Of a DNA stretch of 64,000 nt, positions 1 through 9,206 are shown one piece after another. The first letter of the stretch is position 1. Each line of letters begins with the position of its first letter. This DNA is from Sporolactobacillus sp. Y61 (lineage in GTDB: Bacteria > Bacillota > Bacilli > Bacillales > Sporolactobacillaceae), in assembly GCF_040529185.1 (NCBI RefSeq), contig NZ_CP159510.1, positions 2,728,001 through 2,792,000 on the forward strand, written 5' to 3'. Below the pieces are notes generated by a model that was not told the origin of the DNA, did not search any database, and saw nothing but the letters and a program-made list of their open reading frames with translations. The translations under genes and the position numbers were made by a program.

Positions 1-385
1 CTATTTCCGACAAGTGCCCGTCTGGTATAAAAGCAGGGGGCATACCGGGGATCTGACCATACTGATAGCCAAATGCCGTTGCATCCGCATCATGGTGAAT
101 AACCCTGGAGGAAATCACAACATCGCCAATATCCAGGGCCGCATCCGTACCACCTGCAGATCCTGTATTGATCACTGCATCCGGGTGAAAATGATCAATC
201 AAAAGTGTTGTTCCGATTGATGCATTAACTTTGCCAATCCCGGACTGCAGTAATACCGTCTCGATCCCTGCCAGTTTCCCGGAGAAAAACCGGGAATGTG
301 CGATCTCCGTCTCCTTTGGCTGGTCCATTTTGCTTTTAAGGATATGGATTTCCTCTTCCATTGCTCCGATCAATCCCAGTCTCAT
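1..385 (-). CDS. mtnN: 5'-methylthioadenosine/S-adenosylhomocysteine nucleosidase, N-terminal part
   Basis: The gene starts at an ATG at 385 behind GGAGG seven bases upstream and runs off the left edge of the window, so only about 128 residues are visible. The N-terminus reads [16 protein letters not shown], typical of the MtnN/Pfs nucleosidase family, and is followed by the family's SGIGKVNAS and NTGSAGG segments that line the nucleoside pocket. The enzyme cleaves adenine from methylthioadenosine and S-adenosylhomocysteine in methionine salvage. It lies 15 bases downstream of the yrrT methyltransferase on the same strand, as in the B. subtilis yrrT-mtnN-mccAB sulfur operon. The C-terminus and the mcc genes would lie outside the window. 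Confidence 0.93.
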   Translation of the reverse strand, partial: MRLGLIGAMEEEIHILKSKMDQPKETEIAHSRFFSGKLAGIETVLLQSGIGKVNASIGTTLLIDHFHPDAVINTGSAGGTDAALDIGDVVISSRVIHHDADATAFGYQYGQIPGMPPAFIPDGHLSEI

Positions 386-400
386 CAATATACCTCCGAT

Positions 401-1042
401 TTAATCTTCTTTTATCGCAAGAATCATCCAGACAAATTCATTCATTTGTTTAAAATAGGGAACAAAATGATTCATCCGAAACATCTCATACAATTCTTTT
501 CGCAGCGGATAATATTCAGTGCGGAGATCCTTAAGCAGATTATAATAGCCCTTCCGCTTTGCCTCCAGCTCGATTCTTTTACGCTCCATTTCACTTCCGA
601 ACAGCGTATCTGCAAAAACGATTCTGCCCTGCGGGGTTAACAGCGTTCGATATTTTTCAAGAGCAACCGATTTTTCCTGATGGTTCAGGTGATGAAAAGC
701 ATACGAACTGACAATACTGTTAATGGGTACATCCGGTGGCGTAAAATCAATGAAATCTCCATCTGATAAATTGATATTCGGCAGTTTTTCTTTTGCTTTC
801 TCCCTCATTTTTTGTGAAGGCTCTATGCCATAAACTTCCAGACCCTTCTCAAGCAGTTTGCCGGTCAGATTGCCTGTTCCGACACCAAATTCCAAAACAG
901 TGCCTCTGGCCTGTCCTGCGACTGCTTCAAGAATTTCAGGGTAGTTCTGGAAGACTTCGTGATACTCCGGAAGACCGCCGGCAACCGAGCGGTCATAATC
1001 AACCGCCCATTTATTAAACGCCTGAATAAATTCGCGTCCCAT
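401..1042 (-). CDS. yrrT: YrrT-type SAM-dependent methyltransferase
   Basis: This 213-residue class I methyltransferase has the SAM-binding motif VLEFGVGTGNLT at about residues 49-60, followed by an acidic residue ending strand 2 (VYGIEPS) and the motif II region SYAFHHLNH. The family is the putative AdoMet methyltransferase encoded at the head of the B. subtilis methionine-to-cysteine operon; its substrate is not known. The ATG at 1042 has GGAGTG seven bases upstream. It is separated from yrrS by a terminator, so it probably has its own promoter in 1045-1140, where a weak TTTAAA-17-TAATAT pair can be read on the minus strand. Regulation by the cymR product encoded at 16130-16552 is plausible from B. 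subtilis but I could not identify an operator. Confidence 0.88.
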   Translation of the reverse strand: MGREFIQAFNKWAVDYDRSVAGGLPEYHEVFQNYPEILEAVAGQARGTVLEFGVGTGNLTGKLLEKGLEVYGIEPSQKMREKAKEKLPNINLSDGDFIDFTPPDVPINSIVSSYAFHHLNHQEKSVALEKYRTLLTPQGRIVFADTLFGSEMERKRIELEAKRKGYYNLLKDLRTEYYPLRKELYEMFRMNHFVPYFKQMNEFVWMILAIKED

Positions 1043-1149
1043 TTATATTCACTCCATTATATTCATCTTGCTGAGTTACACTATTCATATATTAAAGGTA
1101 TGATTAATTGGTTTAAAGGTAACACAATTCATCGTGCCAATCAATCACC

Positions 1150-1185
1150 AGAGAAAAGAAACCCGATCCAGAATACCGGACCGGG
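1150..1185 (-). terminator. Rho-independent terminator after yrrS
   Basis: On the minus strand a ten-pair stem (1176-1185 with 1162-1171, two G-U pairs, AATA loop) is followed by a T-rich run at 1151-1161. It closes the mltG-trmR-udk-greA-yrrS transcription unit. Confidence 0.8.
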
Positions 1186-1214
1186 ACAGGTACCTATACA
1201 AATACTTAACCGCT

Positions 1215-1835
1215 TTATTCACCGGGCTTTTTCAAATCGTCCGCCTGCCATTTTCCATCCTGATACACGAGATGAACGACATAGATCGACCCCTGTTCAT
1301 TTTTGGGAGACACACGTGCCAGAGAACTGTTTGGTGAACCTCCATTGCCCAGCCAGTGAATCGTCATATTACCTGATTCTATCCCTGTTGCTGCAGAGAT
1401 CGCCGCCACCTGGGCATTCCAGTCTGCAGAGCCAATTTCATAGGACGCCTGATGGCTTTCACCGGATCCCGCGGATGATGACGAAGAACTGCTTTCACCC
1501 GAAGCGGAACTGGCTGATTCATCATTTGGCACCTGCCCTGATTCATCAGATTCCGCTGATGAATCAGCCGCTGATGAGCCGTCCGTTGAAGAAGATTCGG
1601 AAGAACTGCCCGCCTGGTTTTCTGATGAGGAGACTCCCTGATTTTCCGACTGACCGGCTGGTTTTGCCGCCGGCCGGTCTGCCGATGTATTGAATACTGA
1701 AATAAGAATAATACATCCAACAGCCAGGATAAGCAGGGACACAATTCCGATGCTCCAGTTCAGGATCCGATCGGTTTTGCTTTTACGCCGCTCATAGCGG
1801 GATGAGTATCCTTTTCCCCGATGGTTTCTCATCAT
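1215..1835 (-). CDS. yrrS: YrrS family membrane-anchored protein (DUF1510)
   Basis: The 206-residue protein has a short basic N-terminus with RYERRKSKTDRI, one transmembrane segment at about residues 26-48, then a long Ser/Glu/Ala-rich linker, and a conserved C-terminal domain of about 85 residues beginning near SYEIGSADWNAQ. This matches the DUF1510/YrrS family, whose function is unknown; in B. subtilis the gene sits in the same place downstream of greA. The linker is low-complexity and probably extracellular. ATG 1835 is preceded by AGGAGG-like sequence at 1843-1849. It is the last gene of its operon. Confidence 0.85.
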   Translation of the reverse strand: MMRNHRGKGYSSRYERRKSKTDRILNWSIGIVSLLILAVGCIILISVFNTSADRPAAKPAGQSENQGVSSSENQAGSSSESSSTDGSSAADSSAESDESGQVPNDESASSASGESSSSSSSAGSGESHQASYEIGSADWNAQVAAISAATGIESGNMTIHWLGNGGSPNSSLARVSPKNEQGSIYVVHLVYQDGKWQADDLKKPGE

Positions 1836-1975
1836 TCAGGTATCCTCCTTTTCAACACATGACAAAATCACATGATATAACCTTCGGAAGAGATAACGTG
1901 TCCTGTCGGTACATAGTATAAATCCACCACGAATAAGCCGCGATTTACGTCAGGACAGCAGCCCCATTTTATCCG

Positions 1976-2445
1976 TTATTCAACCTTTAAGATTTTCACA
2001 CGGATATCGCCGCCAGGTGTATTGACATTCACTTCTTCCCGACAGAAAGACCAATCAGTCCTTTAGCCATTGGCGAATCATTCGAAATCTTTCCTGCAAA
2101 CGGATCAGATTCAGCACTGCCGACAATCTGATAGGTTTCTTCATCGCCATCCGGAAGTTCTTTGAACGTCACGGACTTGCCGATTTTAACAACATCTGTC
2201 GTTTCATCATCTTCAATAATTACGGAATTACGTATCATCTGTTCAAGCTGCAGAATACGCGCCTCAACAAAAGCCTGTTCATCTTTTGCAGCATCGTACT
2301 CGGAATTTTCAGAGAGATCTCCGAAACCGCGTGCGATCTTTATTCTTTCAACAACCTCTTTACGTTTTTCCGTCTTCAGATATTGTAATTCCGACTCCAG
2401 CTTAGCCTTTCCTTCAGCTGTCATATAATGAAGTTTCTCTGCCAT
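1976..2445 (-). pseudogene. greA: Transcription elongation factor GreA, frameshifted near the C-terminus
   Basis: GreA rescues backtracked RNA polymerase by stimulating transcript cleavage. The first 138 residues are a good GreA: the N-terminal coiled coil carries the acidic tip ([16 protein letters not shown], about residues 42-57) and the C-terminal FKBP-like domain begins near residue 85. The reading frame stops at 2029 after GLSVGKK. In the frame shifted by one base the normal end continues immediately as [18 protein letters not shown] and stops at 1976, giving the usual length of about 157 residues. The lesion is loss of one base, probably an A, within 2031-2037. The missing strand completes the C-terminal domain, so if real the shift would damage the protein; sequencing error is more likely. 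Confidence 0.9.
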
Positions 2446-2527
2446 GGATTACCCACACTCCTAAAAAAATTTATCCATTTATCTATATACTGTATTGAAA
2501 GCGGCCATTCCGGAAGATTACAGATAC

Positions 2528-3175
2528 CTAATCATTCAGGCATCTGCCCCTGTCTTCCAGAACAGCCTTGATCTTTGTCGCCATTAAATCAATGGCGACT
2601 GTATTACTGCCACCCTCGGGAATAATAATATCCGCAAAGACCTTCGTAGGTTCACAGAACTGACGATGCATCGGCCGGACAGCGGTAAGATATTGATTAA
2701 TCACCGACTCGACACTTCTGCCTCTTTCCTGTGTATCACGAAGCAGCCGGCGAATAATACGAAGATCTGAATCCGTATCCACAAATACTTTGATATCCAT
2801 CAAATCCCGAAGCCGTTTTTCCTGGAGGATCAGGATTCCTTCCAGGATGATTACATCCTTTGGTTCGACGGGTACAATTTTATCAGATCTTGTATGTACT
2901 GTATAGTCATATACTGGTTTTTTTATCGGATGAAACCGCAGCAGCTCCTTCACTTGATCAATCAAAAGATCCGTATCAAAGGCCAGCGGATGATCATAAT
3001 TTGTCAGCAGGCGTTCTTCCAGAGGTTTATCATCCTGCGCTTTATAATATGAATCCTGTTGAATCACCGCAATAGACTTATCAGGAAAATAACGTGAAAT
3101 TTCTCGGGTAACAGTTGTTTTTCCTGATCCGGAGCCTCCTGCAACTCCGATCACAATTGGTTTTTCTCTGGTCAC
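2528..3175 (-). CDS. udk: Uridine/cytidine kinase
   Basis: The 215-residue protein phosphorylates uridine and cytidine to UMP and CMP in pyrimidine salvage. The P-loop [12 protein letters not shown] is at residues 9-20, and the family motifs DSYY, NYDHP, PVYDY and the lid RLLRD all follow in the expected order. The start is GTG at 3175, with GGAGG ten bases upstream. It lies between trmR and greA on the same strand with gaps of 19 and 82 bases, matching the B. subtilis order except that the yrrN and yrrO genes are missing upstream. Confidence 0.95.
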   Translation of the reverse strand: MTREKPIVIGVAGGSGSGKTTVTREISRYFPDKSIAVIQQDSYYKAQDDKPLEERLLTNYDHPLAFDTDLLIDQVKELLRFHPIKKPVYDYTVHTRSDKIVPVEPKDVIILEGILILQEKRLRDLMDIKVFVDTDSDLRIIRRLLRDTQERGRSVESVINQYLTAVRPMHRQFCEPTKVFADIIIPEGGSNTVAIDLMATKIKAVLEDRGRCLND

Positions 3176-3194
3176 GTTGAACGCTCCTCCACTT

Positions 3195-3851
3195 TCACTT
3201 ACTACTCTTTTTCGTGCTTACGGCAAGCCCGTCTCCAACAGTAAGGAAAATCGTATCAAAACCCTGCTGCCTGACCAGAAAGTGATTATAACTGTCTACT
3301 TTTTCAACGAGCCTGCGCAGCTGTTTTTTCTTAATGCCTTCTATATCACAGACCAGGCCATGAAACAGGACATTGTCCGTGATAATAATCCCATCATCAG
3401 ACAATAAATCGGCGTATACGGGAAACAGATGTTCATACTGTGCCTTAGCCGCGTCGAAAAGAATCAAATCGAATGGGGCTGCCTGCCGCACTTCAGGAAG
3501 TTCACGGGTGGCATCCCCTTCAATAACATGGATGGAGGACTCAAACCCCATTGATCTGATGTTTTCTTTTGCCTCCCTTATCATATCTCTGTCGCGTTCA
3601 ACGGAAGAAATATCGACATCAGCGCCTGCTGCAAGGCGCATCCTGATCGACGAATAACCGATCGCCGTACCCAGTTCCAGTATATGCTTCGGGTTTTTCC
3701 AGCGTATCACCTGCTGAAGAAAAGCCATGGCAGCCGGATGCATAATGGGAATATAGATCTCATGTGCCTTCTTCTCCATCCGCCTTAGCAGATCATTCTC
3801 AGATTGGGTGAATGAAGCAGCATAATCAGATAATTTACTAAAATCGATCAA
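3195..3851 (-). CDS. trmR: tRNA 5-hydroxyuridine methyltransferase TrmR (YrrM)
   Basis: This 218-residue protein is an O-methyltransferase of the catechol/caffeoyl-CoA type: [13 protein letters not shown] at about residues 58-70 is the SAM motif, with [20 protein letters not shown] and [10 protein letters not shown] further on. In B. subtilis the homologue YrrM (TrmR) methylates 5-hydroxyuridine at the tRNA wobble position to 5-methoxyuridine. The likely start is TTG at 3851 behind GAGGAG. It is directly downstream of mltG and directly upstream of udk. The U32-family hydroxylation genes that separate trmR and udk in B. subtilis are absent here. The specific substrate is inferred from synteny. 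Confidence 0.85.
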   Translation of the reverse strand: MIDFSKLSDYAASFTQSENDLLRRMEKKAHEIYIPIMHPAAMAFLQQVIRWKNPKHILELGTAIGYSSIRMRLAAGADVDISSVERDRDMIREAKENIRSMGFESSIHVIEGDATRELPEVRQAAPFDLILFDAAKAQYEHLFPVYADLLSDDGIIITDNVLFHGLVCDIEGIKKKQLRRLVEKVDSYNHFLVRQQGFDTIFLTVGDGLAVSTKKSSK

Positions 3852-3870
3852 TGACCTGCGCTCCTCTTTA

Positions 3871-4962
3871 TCAGGGCTGCTCTTTTGCCCATTCCTGACG
3901 ATATTTGTCGACTATTTTCTGATGTCCGGCAAACGACTTTGAATAATAAATCTTACCATTGGGCCGCGCATAGAAAAACAGATTATCGGATTTAACCGGA
4001 TTCAGCACGGCCTCTATCGCATTCGTTGCCGGGCTGCCGATTGGACCCACCGGCAATCCGGTTCTTGTATACGTATTAAATGCGTTATCCTGGCGAATAT
4101 CTTTTAACGAATAATCGCGACTTCTTTTCTGCCTGCCGTAGATCACCGTTGTATCAGATTCCAGCCTCATATGCTTATTCAGACGGTTATAGAAAACACC
4201 TGCAATTTTCCTTCTGTCCTGTTCACCCGGTGCTTCCTGCTCAACAAGTGATGCCAGTGTCAGAACTTTGTGTAAGGATCCGAGCTGCCCCTTTTTTATC
4301 TGACTTTCGTATCTTTCAGCTGTTTTCCCTGTCTCCTCAAGCATCGGATCAATCATCTGATCAAGAGTCAGTGGTTTCTTTGTTTTCTTGAACCGATAGA
4401 CCCCGGGTGCAAGATAGCCTTCCAGCGGATAGATGTTTCCGCGTTTCAGAATTTCCTCTGTGAGAAAAGAAAATCGTTCCATGTAATGTGATTTCACGTA
4501 ATCAGGATTTCTAAGATCATTGAGAATCTCTGATTTTTTCAGATCTGATACTTTCGCCATCCGGTCAGCTATTTCACTGATCCACATGCCCTGGCGGACA
4601 TCAATGAGATAAACAAGATCATGATGTCTCCCCCTTTCAAGGCTGTCCATCAGATTGTTGACCGACATGGCGCGATTAAAGGTATAAGTACCTGACTTAT
4701 AGGTATTCAGATGGTTCCATTTGGCATAGAATTCAAACGCCCAGGCTTTCTGAACCAGTCCTTTTTTTTCGAGAATCCGGCCGATGTCGCCCACTGAGCT
4801 GCCTGACGGTATGGTTACCGCTACCGGATTTTTATTTTGCGGGTCTGTCGGGCTCAGCAGATGCTTATAATAACCGAAAGCTCCCCAGACGGCAAATGCC
4901 AGCAGGATAACCAAACAGACGGCAACGCCTGTCCACCATTTCCAGCCTGTTTTTTTATTCAC
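3871..4962 (-). CDS. mltG: Endolytic murein transglycosylase MltG
   Basis: MltG cleaves nascent glycan strands and sets peptidoglycan chain length at the outer face of the membrane. The 363-residue protein has a cytoplasmic basic N-terminus, one transmembrane helix at about residues 9-31, a LysM-like subdomain, and the YceG catalytic domain. The catalytic glutamate lies in LASLVEQEAPG at about residues 237-247, followed by the conserved VFYNRL, LESDTTVIYG and NTYTRTGLPVGPIGSPA segments. The start is GTG at 4962 with AAAGGAG upstream. It is the first gene of the unit that ends with yrrS; the preceding operon is closed by the terminator at 5063-5089. Confidence 0.94.
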   Translation of the reverse strand: MNKKTGWKWWTGVAVCLVILLAFAVWGAFGYYKHLLSPTDPQNKNPVAVTIPSGSSVGDIGRILEKKGLVQKAWAFEFYAKWNHLNTYKSGTYTFNRAMSVNNLMDSLERGRHHDLVYLIDVRQGMWISEIADRMAKVSDLKKSEILNDLRNPDYVKSHYMERFSFLTEEILKRGNIYPLEGYLAPGVYRFKKTKKPLTLDQMIDPMLEETGKTAERYESQIKKGQLGSLHKVLTLASLVEQEAPGEQDRRKIAGVFYNRLNKHMRLESDTTVIYGRQKRSRDYSLKDIRQDNAFNTYTRTGLPVGPIGSPATNAIEAVLNPVKSDNLFFYARPNGKIYYSKSFAGHQKIVDKYRQEWAKEQP

Positions 4963-5062
4963 TGTTCGAGACGCTCCTTTCTAGAGTACCCCAACCATTA
5001 TACACTATGTTTCGTCAAATTTTGTGCTTCATTAACGGATTAAGCCGCTTCACGGGTTCAAT

Positions 5063-5089
5063 ATAAAAACCCCCGCATTCCACAGGGGC
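5063..5089 (-). terminator. Rho-independent terminator after yrzB
   Basis: A six-pair GC-rich stem (CCCCTG with CGGGGG on the minus strand, one wobble) is followed by TTTTTAT. It lies eight bases beyond the yrzB stop and separates the alaS-ireB-ruvX-yrzB unit from mltG. Confidence 0.65.
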
Positions 5090-5096
5090 TGCCCGT

Positions 5097-5411
5097 TCAT
5101 ACATCTTCTTCATCGCTGAACGTATTGATCATTTCTTCAACAACATCCCATTCCTCATCTGTCTCGATCGGGAAAAGTTTGAAGTCATCGTCCTCTCCCT
5201 CATAACGGAAAGCAAAAACGTCTTCTTCATCTGCGTCCTCATCTGCCTCTTCCGACGGTGTGACAACAACATAAGATTTATCTGTCTCAGGAACGTCAAA
5301 ATAAAATAATACATCGAACAGATTCTCACTTCCGTCTGGCTCCGGAATCACAATCCGTTCCCCTTCGTCCCCGCTTGGCTGTATGATCGGGTAATGACCG
5401 GGATCACTCAT
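5097..5411 (-). CDS. yrzB: YrzB family protein (DUF1292)
   Basis: The 104-residue, strongly acidic protein (many Asp/Glu, C-terminus TFSDEEDV) belongs to the DUF1292 family found beside ruvX in Firmicutes. No enzymatic motif or membrane segment is visible and the function is unknown. Its start overlaps the end of ruvX by eight bases, so the two are translationally coupled. It is the last gene of the alaS operon. Confidence 0.85.
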   Translation of the reverse strand: MSDPGHYPIIQPSGDEGERIVIPEPDGSENLFDVLFYFDVPETDKSYVVVTPSEEADEDADEEDVFAFRYEGEDDDFKLFPIETDEEWDVVEEMINTFSDEEDV

Positions 5412-5853
5412 CTTTTTCTGTCTCCATTCTTTTTTTATCTAAATAACTTTGCAGAATCAGCACGGCTGCTTCTTTATCAATGACCTTCTTCCGCTTTTTC
5501 CGGCTGAGATCGGCCTGAATCAGAATGCGCTCAGCAGCCATCGTTGTCAGTCGCTCATCCCACATGACCACCGGAAGACGGAACTTCCGGCGCAGGCTTC
5601 TGGCAAAAGCTCTTGAAGCCTCCGCCCGACAGGTTTCCGTCCCAATCAGATCCTTTGGCAGTCCGACGACAATCGATTCCACACCGAATGTATTGATCAA
5701 TTCACCGATCCGCTGAAACATCAGATCTTTTCTATGTTCCACATAACGGATGGTTTCAATACCCTGAGCTGTCAGACCTGTCGGGTCACTGACCGAGACG
5801 CCAACCGTTACCGATCCGAAATCAAGTCCCATCACTCTCATTCTTTGTCCCAC
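5404..5853 (-). CDS. ruvX: Holliday junction resolvase-like RuvX/YqgF
   Basis: The 149-residue protein has the RNase H-like YqgF fold: the first acidic motif is [16 protein letters not shown] at residues 8-23, the second region is [12 protein letters not shown] with a downstream [10 protein letters not shown], and the last motif is [13 protein letters not shown]. YqgF proteins are implicated in 16S rRNA 5' maturation and were proposed as Holliday junction resolvases; which applies here cannot be read from sequence. It overlaps ireB by 16 bases upstream and yrzB by 8 downstream. Confidence 0.92.
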   Translation of the reverse strand: MGQRMRVMGLDFGSVTVGVSVSDPTGLTAQGIETIRYVEHRKDLMFQRIGELINTFGVESIVVGLPKDLIGTETCRAEASRAFARSLRRKFRLPVVMWDERLTTMAAERILIQADLSRKKRKKVIDKEAAVLILQSYLDKKRMETEKDE

Positions 5854-6110
5854 TTTTTCCTGAGGTAATCCGTTACCAGTTCCTCAATGATCTCATCACG
5901 CTCGATCCGCCTGATTAGCTTTCTTGCATCTTTATGGCGGGGAATGTATGCTGGATCGCCGGATATCAGATAGCCGACAATCTGGTTGATCGGGTTATAT
6001 CCCTTCTCCTCCAGAGCATCATATACCTGAAAAAGCACCTGGCGTACGTTATGCCTGTCCTTATCACCAAAATTGAATTTCATCGTTTCATCCATTTTCA
6101 TCATCCCCAT
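5838..6110 (-). CDS. IreB family regulatory phosphoprotein (YrzL)
   Basis: This 90-residue protein matches the IreB/UPF0297 family: it starts with [13 protein letters not shown] and has the conserved [21 protein letters not shown] segment at about residues 40-60 and an [17 protein letters not shown] helix. In Enterococcus IreB is a substrate of the IreK Ser/Thr kinase and affects cephalosporin resistance; the role in Bacillales is not established. The likely start is the internal ATG at 6098 (MDETMKF), since family members begin there; the longer form adds MGMM. It lies 29 bases downstream of alaS, the usual alaS-yrzL-ruvX-yrzB order. Confidence 0.88.
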   Translation of the reverse strand: MGMMKMDETMKFNFGDKDRHNVRQVLFQVYDALEEKGYNPINQIVGYLISGDPAYIPRHKDARKLIRRIERDEIIEELVTDYLRKKWDKE

Positions 6111-6139
6111 TCCATACGCGCTGTAGTCTGGCCAGTAAA

Positions 6140-8782
6140 TCAGCCGACAGCTGTTTCTTTAATGAAGTCCGCCACACTGTCGAGCGCTTTTCCTACTTTT
6201 TCCGGCTGGCGTCCACCGGCCTGTGCCATATCCGGGCGGCCGCCTCCGCCACCACCGCAGACAGAAGCCACTTCCTTAATAATTTTGCCGGCGTGGAACC
6301 CTTTCGAGATCAGGTCTTTCGTGACACCGGAAACAAGATGAACCTTTCCGTCCTCAACAGAGGCCAGGACAACAATAAGCGACCTGAAATGATTTTTCAA
6401 ATCATCAGCCATTGTCCTTAACTGATTCATATCCATTGCGTCCACTTTTGCCGCAAGGTAAGAAATATTACCGACTTTCCGGATGGATTTCTCTAATTCT
6501 GCGGCCTTCGCATTCCCGAGTTTTGCCATCAAAGCCGTGTTATCTTTTTCAAGCGCCTTAATTTGCAGCTGCAGGGCACCTATTTTTTCAGGAAGCTGAT
6601 CAGCTGTTACTTTCAGGCTGCGTGCAAGGTTTACCAGTTCCTGTTTTTCCTGATTCATTTTTTCATAGGCTTTTTCCCCTGTTAAGGCTTCAATGCGACG
6701 TGTCCCTGCACCAATACCGGCTTCGGAAACAATTGTAAAGAGGCCAAGCTCAGCCGTGTTCCGAACATGGCAGCCGCCGCAGAGTTCAAGGCTGTAGTCA
6801 CCAACATTGACAACACGAACGATTTTACCGTATTTTTCACCGAATAAAGCGACTGCACCTGATTTCTTTGCTTCGTCAATCGGCATTTCCTTCGTCGTCA
6901 CAGGAAGCTGCGCCCAGATTTTCTCATTAATTGTCCGTTCTACCTTATGAAGTTCAGCTTCTGTCACCTGTCCGTAGTGAGAAAAGTCAAAACGAAGCCG
7001 GTCCGCCGATACATAAGATCCGGCCTGATTGACATGCGGTCCCAGTACATCTTTCAGGGCCTGATCGAGCAGATGAGTGGCCGTATGATTTTTTTGAATG
7101 GCAAGCCTGGCGTGACCGTCGATCTGTGCTTTCACACGGTCACCGATATGAATTTCTCCGTTTACCACAATACAGGAATGCAGATTCTGACCGTTCGGAG
7201 CTTGTTGCACATCGGTGACACGAAGAAGAGCGGTATCACCCTTCAGTGTCCCCTGATCGGCAACCTGTCCGCCCATCTCGGCATAAAAAGGGGTGCGATC
7301 GAGGATCAGCCGGATTTTTTCTCCCTCAGATGCATTTTCCACTGCTTCATGATCGTTGACCAGAGCCAGAACCTTTGCGTTCTCTACAGTAAACCGGTCA
7401 TAGCCGACGAACGTACTTTTTACAGTCACATTGCGCAGCGTTGCACTTTGCACGTGCATCGACTTCTGGTCTTTTCGTGCAGTTCTTGCCCGTTCTCTCT
7501 GTTTTTCCAGTTCTGCTTCAAAACCTTTTTGATCAACGGAAAGACCGTCTTTTTTCGCATATTCCCCGGTCAGTTCGACAGGGAAACCGAACGTGTCATA
7601 CAGTTTGAACACGTCTTTTCCGGACAGTTCTGACCCGCCTTTTGCTTTTACCTCACTGATCTGCCGGTGGAGAATGGCTATTCCGTCATGGATGGTCTCC
7701 TGAAAGCGTTTCTCTTCACCGTAAATGATTTTCTGGACATACGGGGCCTTCTCCAGAACCTCTTTGTAATAGTCTTTCATAATGTCGGCAACAACCGGTA
7801 CGAGTTCATACATGAATGGTTTATTGATTCCGAGATCCATGGCATAACGGACCGCGCGCCGGATCAGCCGGCGCAGGACATAACCGCGTCCTTCATTCGA
7901 GGGAAGAGCCCCGTCGGCAATGGCAAAGGACACCGCACGTACGTGATCAGCGATAACTTTGAACGGTGTGTTTTTCCTGCCCTTTTTATATGTTTGGCCC
8001 GAGATCTCCTCAATTTTATGGATAATCGGAAGAAAAAGATCCGTATCGAAATTGGTCTCACCGCCCTGAATGACGCTGACCATACGCTCCAGTCCCAGAC
8101 CGGTATCAATGTTCTTTTTCGGCAGCGGCGTATGTGTTCCGTCCGGATTATGGTTAAATTGAGAAAAGACGAGATTCCAGACTTCAAGATAACGCTCATT
8201 TTCTCCGCCGGGGAACAGTTCCGGATCATTCGGATCGTTACCGAACGCCTCACCGCGATCATAGAATATTTCTGTATTCGGTCCGCTGGGTCCTTCCCCG
8301 ATATCCCAGAAATTGTGTTCCAGCTTAATAATCCGTTCCTCCGGGAGACCAATTTTTTCATGCCACAGCCGGTACGCCTCATCATCTTTTGGATAAATAG
8401 TGACAGACAGCCTGTCCGGATCAAAACCGATCCAGTCCGGACTGGTCAGAAATTCCCATGCCCAGGTTATGGCTTCTTTTTTAAAGTAATCGCCTACCGA
8501 AAAGTTGCCCAGCATTTCAAAAAACGTATGATGGCGTGCCGTATAACCGACATTTTCAATATCATTCGTACGAATCGCTTTCTGAGCGTTGCAGATGCGC
8601 GGATTTTTCGGCACAATCCGTCCATCGAAATATTTTTTCAGCGTAGCAACCCCGCTGTTTATCCAAAGCAGGGAAGGATCATCAACCGGAATCAGTGAAG
8701 CACTCGGCTCAACCGAATGACCCTTTCCACGAAAAAAATCTAAAAACATTTGCCTGACCTCAGATGAACTGAGTTGTTTCAT
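6140..8782 (-). CDS. alaS: Alanyl-tRNA synthetase
   Basis: The 880-residue class II synthetase charges tRNA-Ala. The catalytic domain opens with [13 protein letters not shown], contains motif 2 ([18 protein letters not shown]) and motif 3 (GLGLERM). The editing domain has HTATHLL near residue 566 and the zinc site CGGCHVRNT near residue 664. The C-terminal DHHA1/C-Ala domain ends with the [15 protein letters not shown] loop. The start is ATG 8782, because GGAGG at 8791-8795 is eight bases upstream; a GTG reading from 8797 would overlap this site. An approximately 390-base leader with an intrinsic terminator precedes the gene. Confidence 0.97.
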   Translation of the reverse strand: MKQLSSSEVRQMFLDFFRGKGHSVEPSASLIPVDDPSLLWINSGVATLKKYFDGRIVPKNPRICNAQKAIRTNDIENVGYTARHHTFFEMLGNFSVGDYFKKEAITWAWEFLTSPDWIGFDPDRLSVTIYPKDDEAYRLWHEKIGLPEERIIKLEHNFWDIGEGPSGPNTEIFYDRGEAFGNDPNDPELFPGGENERYLEVWNLVFSQFNHNPDGTHTPLPKKNIDTGLGLERMVSVIQGGETNFDTDLFLPIIHKIEEISGQTYKKGRKNTPFKVIADHVRAVSFAIADGALPSNEGRGYVLRRLIRRAVRYAMDLGINKPFMYELVPVVADIMKDYYKEVLEKAPYVQKIIYGEEKRFQETIHDGIAILHRQISEVKAKGGSELSGKDVFKLYDTFGFPVELTGEYAKKDGLSVDQKGFEAELEKQRERARTARKDQKSMHVQSATLRNVTVKSTFVGYDRFTVENAKVLALVNDHEAVENASEGEKIRLILDRTPFYAEMGGQVADQGTLKGDTALLRVTDVQQAPNGQNLHSCIVVNGEIHIGDRVKAQIDGHARLAIQKNHTATHLLDQALKDVLGPHVNQAGSYVSADRLRFDFSHYGQVTEAELHKVERTINEKIWAQLPVTTKEMPIDEAKKSGAVALFGEKYGKIVRVVNVGDYSLELCGGCHVRNTAELGLFTIVSEAGIGAGTRRIEALTGEKAYEKMNQEKQELVNLARSLKVTADQLPEKIGALQLQIKALEKDNTALMAKLGNAKAAELEKSIRKVGNISYLAAKVDAMDMNQLRTMADDLKNHFRSLIVVLASVEDGKVHLVSGVTKDLISKGFHAGKIIKEVASVCGGGGGGRPDMAQAGGRQPEKVGKALDSVADFIKETAVG

Positions 8783-9176
8783 GATAAGAACCTCCACTCA
8801 CAATGATCAAAATAAGACCTGTTCATTTAAATGGTGACTTATACCGGGGCGTTTAAAGAAAAACTGACGCCGGCCGGGCCACACTATAATCCAATTTTAT
8901 ACTTTTTTTCTTATAGTGGAACAAAAAAAGCTTCCATCCTATCATGCCTGAAAGGACGAAAGCTCCCCACATACACGCAGCATCCGTACCGCAAAAGAAA
9001 AGCTGACTTCGCATCTTTCGGTTGCAGCCTCACAGCTCAAGCAGCTCATGTGAGAGAAAATCAATGAAGGGTATCGATTGTTTACTTACAAATCATTAAG
9101 CCCATTCACCTTACTGTTCAGGCAGCTCCATGCCCTGTCGCTATTCTTTTCGTCTCATTTTCATTTTTCTTTCGCT
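8783..9176 (-). promoter_or_regulatory. Long alaS leader with attenuator-like terminator
   Basis: No gene lies between the yrrI stop and alaS. The transcript from the promoter at 9177-9206 would carry about 390 untranslated bases. Near its 5' end it has a GACGAAAAGAA stretch and a hairpin flanked by AGCGA and GAACAG (about 9115-9160), resembling T-box stem I. A second hairpin (about 9025-9055) pairs CTCAC...AGCT with AGCT...GTGAG. A strong intrinsic terminator follows at 8923-8963, still about 140 bases before alaS. The GGGTGGNACC T-box sequence that should pair with the tRNA acceptor end was not found, so this is either a divergent T-box or another attenuator. Confidence 0.5.
8923..8963 (-). 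terminator. Intrinsic terminator inside the alaS leader
   Basis: On the minus strand AGCTTTCGTCCT pairs with AGGATGGAAGCT around a TTCAGGCATGAT loop and is followed directly by seven T. Its position within the leader, well before the coding region, suggests conditional termination. Confidence 0.75.
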
Positions 9177-9206
9177 ATTATAGATGAACTTTCTCTTATT
9201 TGTCAA
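9177..9206 (-). promoter_or_regulatory. Sigma-A-type promoter for alaS
   Basis: TTGACA at 9201-9206 and TATAAT at 9177-9182 (minus strand) are both perfect consensus hexamers with an 18-base spacer. The -35 box overlaps the last codons and stop of the upstream permease gene. Confidence 0.85.

Noticed and set aside
7667..8698. Long open plus-strand frame of 343 codons
   Set aside because: It is antisense to alaS, whose motifs are unmistakable; the frame has no ribosome site and no family features.
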